Below, in pieces: positions 61,202 through 64,000 of a DNA stretch of 64,000 bases. Position 1 is the stretch's first letter. Each line of letters begins with the position of its first letter. Source of the DNA: Planomonospora sp. ID67723 (GTDB lineage: Bacteria; Actinomycetota; Actinomycetes; Streptosporangiales; Streptosporangiaceae); NCBI RefSeq assembly GCF_015711605.1, contig NZ_JABTEZ010000001.1:2632001-2696000 (forward strand), read 5' to 3'. The position numbers and the translations under genes were made by a program. The notes beneath the pieces were generated by a model. It was not told where the DNA came from and did not search any database. It was given only the letters and a program-made list of their open reading frames with translations.

Positions 61202-63244
61202 ATGAACCAACGATCGGCACGGATGCGGCTGGCGGCGGTCGCCGTCCTGGCGCTGGGCGGGGCGATGCTCGCCGCCACGCCCGCGCACGCCGCGAACATC
61301 ACCGCCAACCCCGGCTTCGAGGACGGGCTGACCGGGTGGACGTGCTCGGCGTCGTCGGGCGCGACGGCGGTCTCCTCGCCGGTGCACGGCGGCTCCAAGG
61401 CGCTGCAGGCCACCCCGGCCGGGTCCGACACCGCCCGCTGCTCACAGGTCGTGCCGGTCAAGCCGAACTCGTCGTACTCGCTGTCGGCGTGGGTACGCGG
61501 CGGGTACGTCTTCCTGGGCGCGAGCGGCACCGGGACGACCGACACCAGCACCTGGGCGTCCTCGCCGTCGGCCTACACCCAGCTGAGCCGGACCTTCACC
61601 ACGGGCGCCGCCACGACCTCCGTGACGATCCACGTCAACGGCTGGTACGGCCAGGGCGCCTACCAGGCCGACGACATCGTGCTGGACGGCCCGCCCGGCG
61701 CGGGACAGGCCCCGCCCGCGCCGACCGGCCTGACCGGCACGGGGACCGTCACCACGGCCACGCTGAAGTGGAACGCCGTCGAGGGGGCGACCGGCTACAC
61801 CGTCTACCGCAACGGCGCCAAGGTCGCCACGGTCACCGGCACCGCCCACACCGAGAACCCGCAGCCCGGCACCTACGACTACCAGGTGACCGCCTCCAAC
61901 GCGGCAGGCGAGTCGCCCAGGTCGGCGGCGGTCCCGGTGACGGTCGGCAACGACCAGCCCCCGCCCCCGCCCGCCCCGACCGGCCTGACCGGCGGCGTCG
62001 GCGGCCTGAGCGTCGCGCTGAAGTGGAACGCCTCGGCGGGGGCGACCGGCTACACCGTCTACCGGGACGGCGCCAAGGTCGCCACGGTGACGGGCGCCGC
62101 CCACACCGACAACACACCCGCCGCCGGCACCTACGCGTACCACGTCAAGGCCTTCCACCAGACCGGCGTCGAGTCCGGCGCCTCCAACACCGTCACGGTG
62201 AGGACCGTGAGCGACCCGCCGGCGGGCGGCCGGCTCCTGGTCGGTTACCTGCACGCCTCGTTCGCCAACGGCTCCGGCTACGTCCGGATGGCCGACGTGC
62301 CCGGCGAGTGGGACGTCATCAACCTCTCCTTCGGCGAGCCCACCTCGGTGACCTCCGGGGACATCCGGTTCACCCGGTGCCCGGCGACCGAGTGCCCCAA
62401 CGTCGAGTCCGAGGCGGACTTCACCGCGGCGATCAAGGCCAAGCAGGCCGCGGGGAAGAAGGTGCTGATCTCGATCGGCGGCCAGAACGGCCAGGTCCAG
62501 CTCACCACCGCCGCCGCACGCGACGCGTTCGTGCGCTCGGTGAGCGCCATCATCGACAGGTACGGCCTCGACGGGCTGGACATCGACTTCGAGGGTCACT
62601 CGCTCTACCTCGACAACGGCGACACCTCGCTGAGCAACCCGACCACCCCGGTGATCGTCAACCTGATCGCCGCGCTGAAGACGCTCAAGGCCAGGTACGG
62701 TGCGAAGTTCGTGCTGACCATGGCTCCGGAGACGTTCTTCGTCCAGCTCGGCTACCAGTTCTACGGCCCCGGCCCGAACGGCGCCGCCGACCGGAGGGCC
62801 GCGTCCTACCTGCCCGTCATCCACGCGATGCGGAACGACCTGACCCTGCTGCACGTCCAGGACTACAACTCCGGGCCGATCAAGGGCCTGGACGACCAGT
62901 TCCACACCATGGGCACGCACGACTTCCACGTGGCCATGACCGACATGCTGCTCGCGGGCTTCCCGATCATGGGCAACCCGAACAACGTCTTCCCCGCCCT
63001 GCGGCAGGAACAGGTCGCCATCGGCCTGCCCGCCGCGCCCTGGGCCGGCAACGGCTTCACCACGGTGGCCGAGGTGCACAAGGCCTTCGACTGCCTCGCC
63101 AAGGGAGTGAACTGCGGGCCGTACAAGCCGAAGGGGGTCTACCCGAACCTCCGCGGCCTGATGACCTGGTCGATCAACTGGGACAAGTACAACGGCTTCG
63201 AGTTCTCCCGCAACCACCGGGCCTACCTCGACAGGCTCGGCTGA
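61202..63244 (+). CDS. Secreted GH18 chitinase with CBM4/9-like module and two FnIII repeats
   Basis: 680 codons from ATG 61202 (GAGGCAGG upstream; ATG 61223 is also possible). Signal peptide to about residue 30 (GGAMLAATPAHAANITA). A jelly-roll carbohydrate-binding domain about 32-160 (NPGFEDGLTGWTCSASSGAT, then YQADDIVLDG). Two FnIII copies about 165-335. GH18 from about 345 with LDGLDIDFEG (Glu464). The two FnIII units are nearly identical at DNA level and 255 bp apart, which suggests a recent internal duplication. Confidence 0.92.
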   Translation: MNQRSARMRLAAVAVLALGGAMLAATPAHAANITANPGFEDGLTGWTCSASSGATAVSSPVHGGSKALQATPAGSDTARCSQVVPVKPNSSYSLSAWVRGGYVFLGASGTGTTDTSTWASSPSAYTQLSRTFTTGAATTSVTIHVNGWYGQGAYQADDIVLDGPPGAGQAPPAPTGLTGTGTVTTATLKWNAVEGATGYTVYRNGAKVATVTGTAHTENPQPGTYDYQVTASNAAGESPRSAAVPVTVGNDQPPPPPAPTGLTGGVGGLSVALKWNASAGATGYTVYRDGAKVATVTGAAHTDNTPAAGTYAYHVKAFHQTGVESGASNTVTVRTVSDPPAGGRLLVGYLHASFANGSGYVRMADVPGEWDVINLSFGEPTSVTSGDIRFTRCPATECPNVESEADFTAAIKAKQAAGKKVLISIGGQNGQVQLTTAAARDAFVRSVSAIIDRYGLDGLDIDFEGHSLYLDNGDTSLSNPTTPVIVNLIAALKTLKARYGAKFVLTMAPETFFVQLGYQFYGPGPNGAADRRAASYLPVIHAMRNDLTLLHVQDYNSGPIKGLDDQFHTMGTHDFHVAMTDMLLAGFPIMGNPNNVFPALRQEQVAIGLPAAPWAGNGFTTVAEVHKAFDCLAKGVNCGPYKPKGVYPNLRGLMTWSINWDKYNGFEFSRNHRAYLDRLG

Positions 63245-63249
63245 GAACC

Positions 63250-63286
63250 CCTCGCCGCCGGGAGAGACGGACTCCCGGCGGCGAGG
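63250..63286 (+). terminator. Terminator after the third chitinase
   Basis: CCTCGCCGCCGGGAG (63250-63264) and CTCCCGGCGGCGAGG (63272-63286) around a 7-nt loop, 6 nt after the stop. Confidence 0.85.
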
Positions 63287-63421
63287 CCCCGCCGCGATCC
63301 GGACCGGGCCACTCCCGCCGCTCCGCCCTGCGCCGGACGGCGGCCGGAACCTGGGAGGGAGGTCTCGTTTCGGCGTTCGAGTGGTTGTTCGCTCGTGACT
63401 TCCGGCAGGCTAGTCGCCGTC

Positions 63422-64000
63422 ATGGACTACGCAATTCCCACGGGGATCATCCTCGTCACAGGTGTCGTGCTCGCTCTGGTCGCGCAGTGGAGGGGCTGGC
63501 GCCCCTCGCTGCCCGTCGTGCTCGCGGTCGGAGTCGTCTTCCGGGTGCTCATCATGGTCTTCGCGGCGAAGAGCCAGTGGCAGCCGGTCGACTTCGTCAA
63601 CAGCTTCAAACCCGCGGGCGAGGCGGTCCTGAACGGGGAGGACCCCGTCCTGGGGAGCAAGGGCGGCTGGCACTTCCTGCCGACCATCCCCTACGTGTAC
63701 GGCCTGCTGCTGTGGCTGGGCATCCCCTGGGAGTGGGGTGGCCGCCTGGTCACCGTGGTCGCCGACATCGTCCTGATCCCGCTGGTCGGCAAGCTCGCCG
63801 GAGGCTCCGCCGCCGGCCTCCGCGCCTTCCAGTACGCCTGCAACCCCCTGGCGATCCTCGTCGCCTCCCTGCACGGCCAGGTCGAGCCGGTCGCGCTGGC
63901 CTTCGGCGTCGCCGCCTTCGTCGTGGCCCGCGGCCCCGGCGACCCCGACCGGCCCGGCCTGCGCGACGACCCGGTCACCTCCGTCCGGCGGGCCGTCGCG
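63422..64000 (+). CDS. Multi-pass membrane protein, GPI-mannosyltransferase/GT87-like (partial, runs off the right edge)
   Basis: 193 codons visible from ATG 63422, open to the window end. N-terminal helix TGIILVTGVVLALVAQWRGW. Then FRVLIMVFAAKSQWQPVDFV and FLPTIPYVYGLLLWLGIPWE, and FQYACNPLAILVASLHGQVE. Asp/Glu-rich loops with FxxNPLAI-like segments recall mannosyltransferase membrane enzymes of the GT87 or PIG-M type. The assignment is tentative because the C-terminal half is missing. Confidence 0.6.
   Translation, partial: MDYAIPTGIILVTGVVLALVAQWRGWRPSLPVVLAVGVVFRVLIMVFAAKSQWQPVDFVNSFKPAGEAVLNGEDPVLGSKGGWHFLPTIPYVYGLLLWLGIPWEWGGRLVTVVADIVLIPLVGKLAGGSAAGLRAFQYACNPLAILVASLHGQVEPVALAFGVAAFVVARGPGDPDRPGLRDDPVTSVRRAVA

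Overview
This 64 kb window is high-GC actinobacterial DNA. It has long antisense shadow ORFs, many GTG starts, GAGG/GGAG ribosome binding sites, and an rpsB-tsf-pyrH-frr-cdsA-rlmN core. Gene content fits a Streptosporangiaceae-type mycelial actinomycete (Streptosporangium/Nonomuraea-like), but I cannot fix the genus from sequence alone.

Region 1 (1 to about 6380) is the right part of an integrated conjugative element of the AICE type. It holds an FtsK/TraB-like translocase that runs off the left edge, a 31-residue membrane peptide, an SpdB/DUF2637-like membrane protein, a 74-residue HTH protein, three small minus-strand genes, a GntR/UTRA repressor and an 84-residue GntR-type repressor. The intergenic spaces are dense with palindromes and phased iterons. 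No integrase or replication gene is visible; these should lie left of the window. The element ends inside a comM/yifB (Mg-chelatase-like ATPase) gene. Only the C-terminal part of comM remains, starting at its Walker B motif, followed by intact dprA. The element therefore appears to have split the competence-type ATPase gene.

Region 2 (7.0-18.9 kb) is the chromosomal core: dprA, an M23 peptidase translationally coupled to an MFS exporter, a divergent ArsR regulator, then rpsB, tsf, pyrH, an 87-bp tandem repeat, frr, cdsA, a SUFU-domain gene, rlmN and a lipoprotein.

Region 3 (18.9-23.4 kb) has an archaeal-type aspartyl-tRNA synthetase preceded by what I read as a complete T-box riboswitch with a GAC (Asp) specifier and a UGGC discriminator-pairing sequence. 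A two-gene ABC transporter and a double-DivIVA-domain protein follow.

Region 4 (23.4-31.2 kb) is a putrescine/polyamine module: an Lrp regulator divergent from an aminobutyraldehyde-type dehydrogenase, potABCD-type uptake genes and a PuuB-like FAD oxidoreductase. Four operator-like iterons spaced 21-22 bp lie between the lrp gene and the operon.

Region 5 (31.3-57.5 kb) is accessory chromosome: an alpha/beta hydrolase, DUF418 protein, GH19 chitinase, rifampin-phosphotransferase-like PEP enzyme, regulators with clear operator palindromes, a DoxX/ferredoxin-reductase pair, MFS and EamA transporters, acyl-ACP desaturase, a DUF998 gene whose 3' end is fused to the antisense of a regulator remnant, a GT4 glycosyltransferase, DedA, a NarL-type two-component system, a GAF-SpoIIE phosphatase coupled to a GAF histidine kinase, a LysE exporter/Lrp pair and a nitroreductase.

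Region 6 (57.5-63.3 kb) is a tandem cluster of three secreted GH18 chitinases with different carbohydrate-binding modules (CBM2, CBM5/12, CBM4/9-like) and shared FnIII linkers. A 17-bp palindrome and a UTR hairpin precede it. Together with the GH19 enzyme this suggests a chitin-degrading life style. The window ends inside a multi-pass membrane protein gene.
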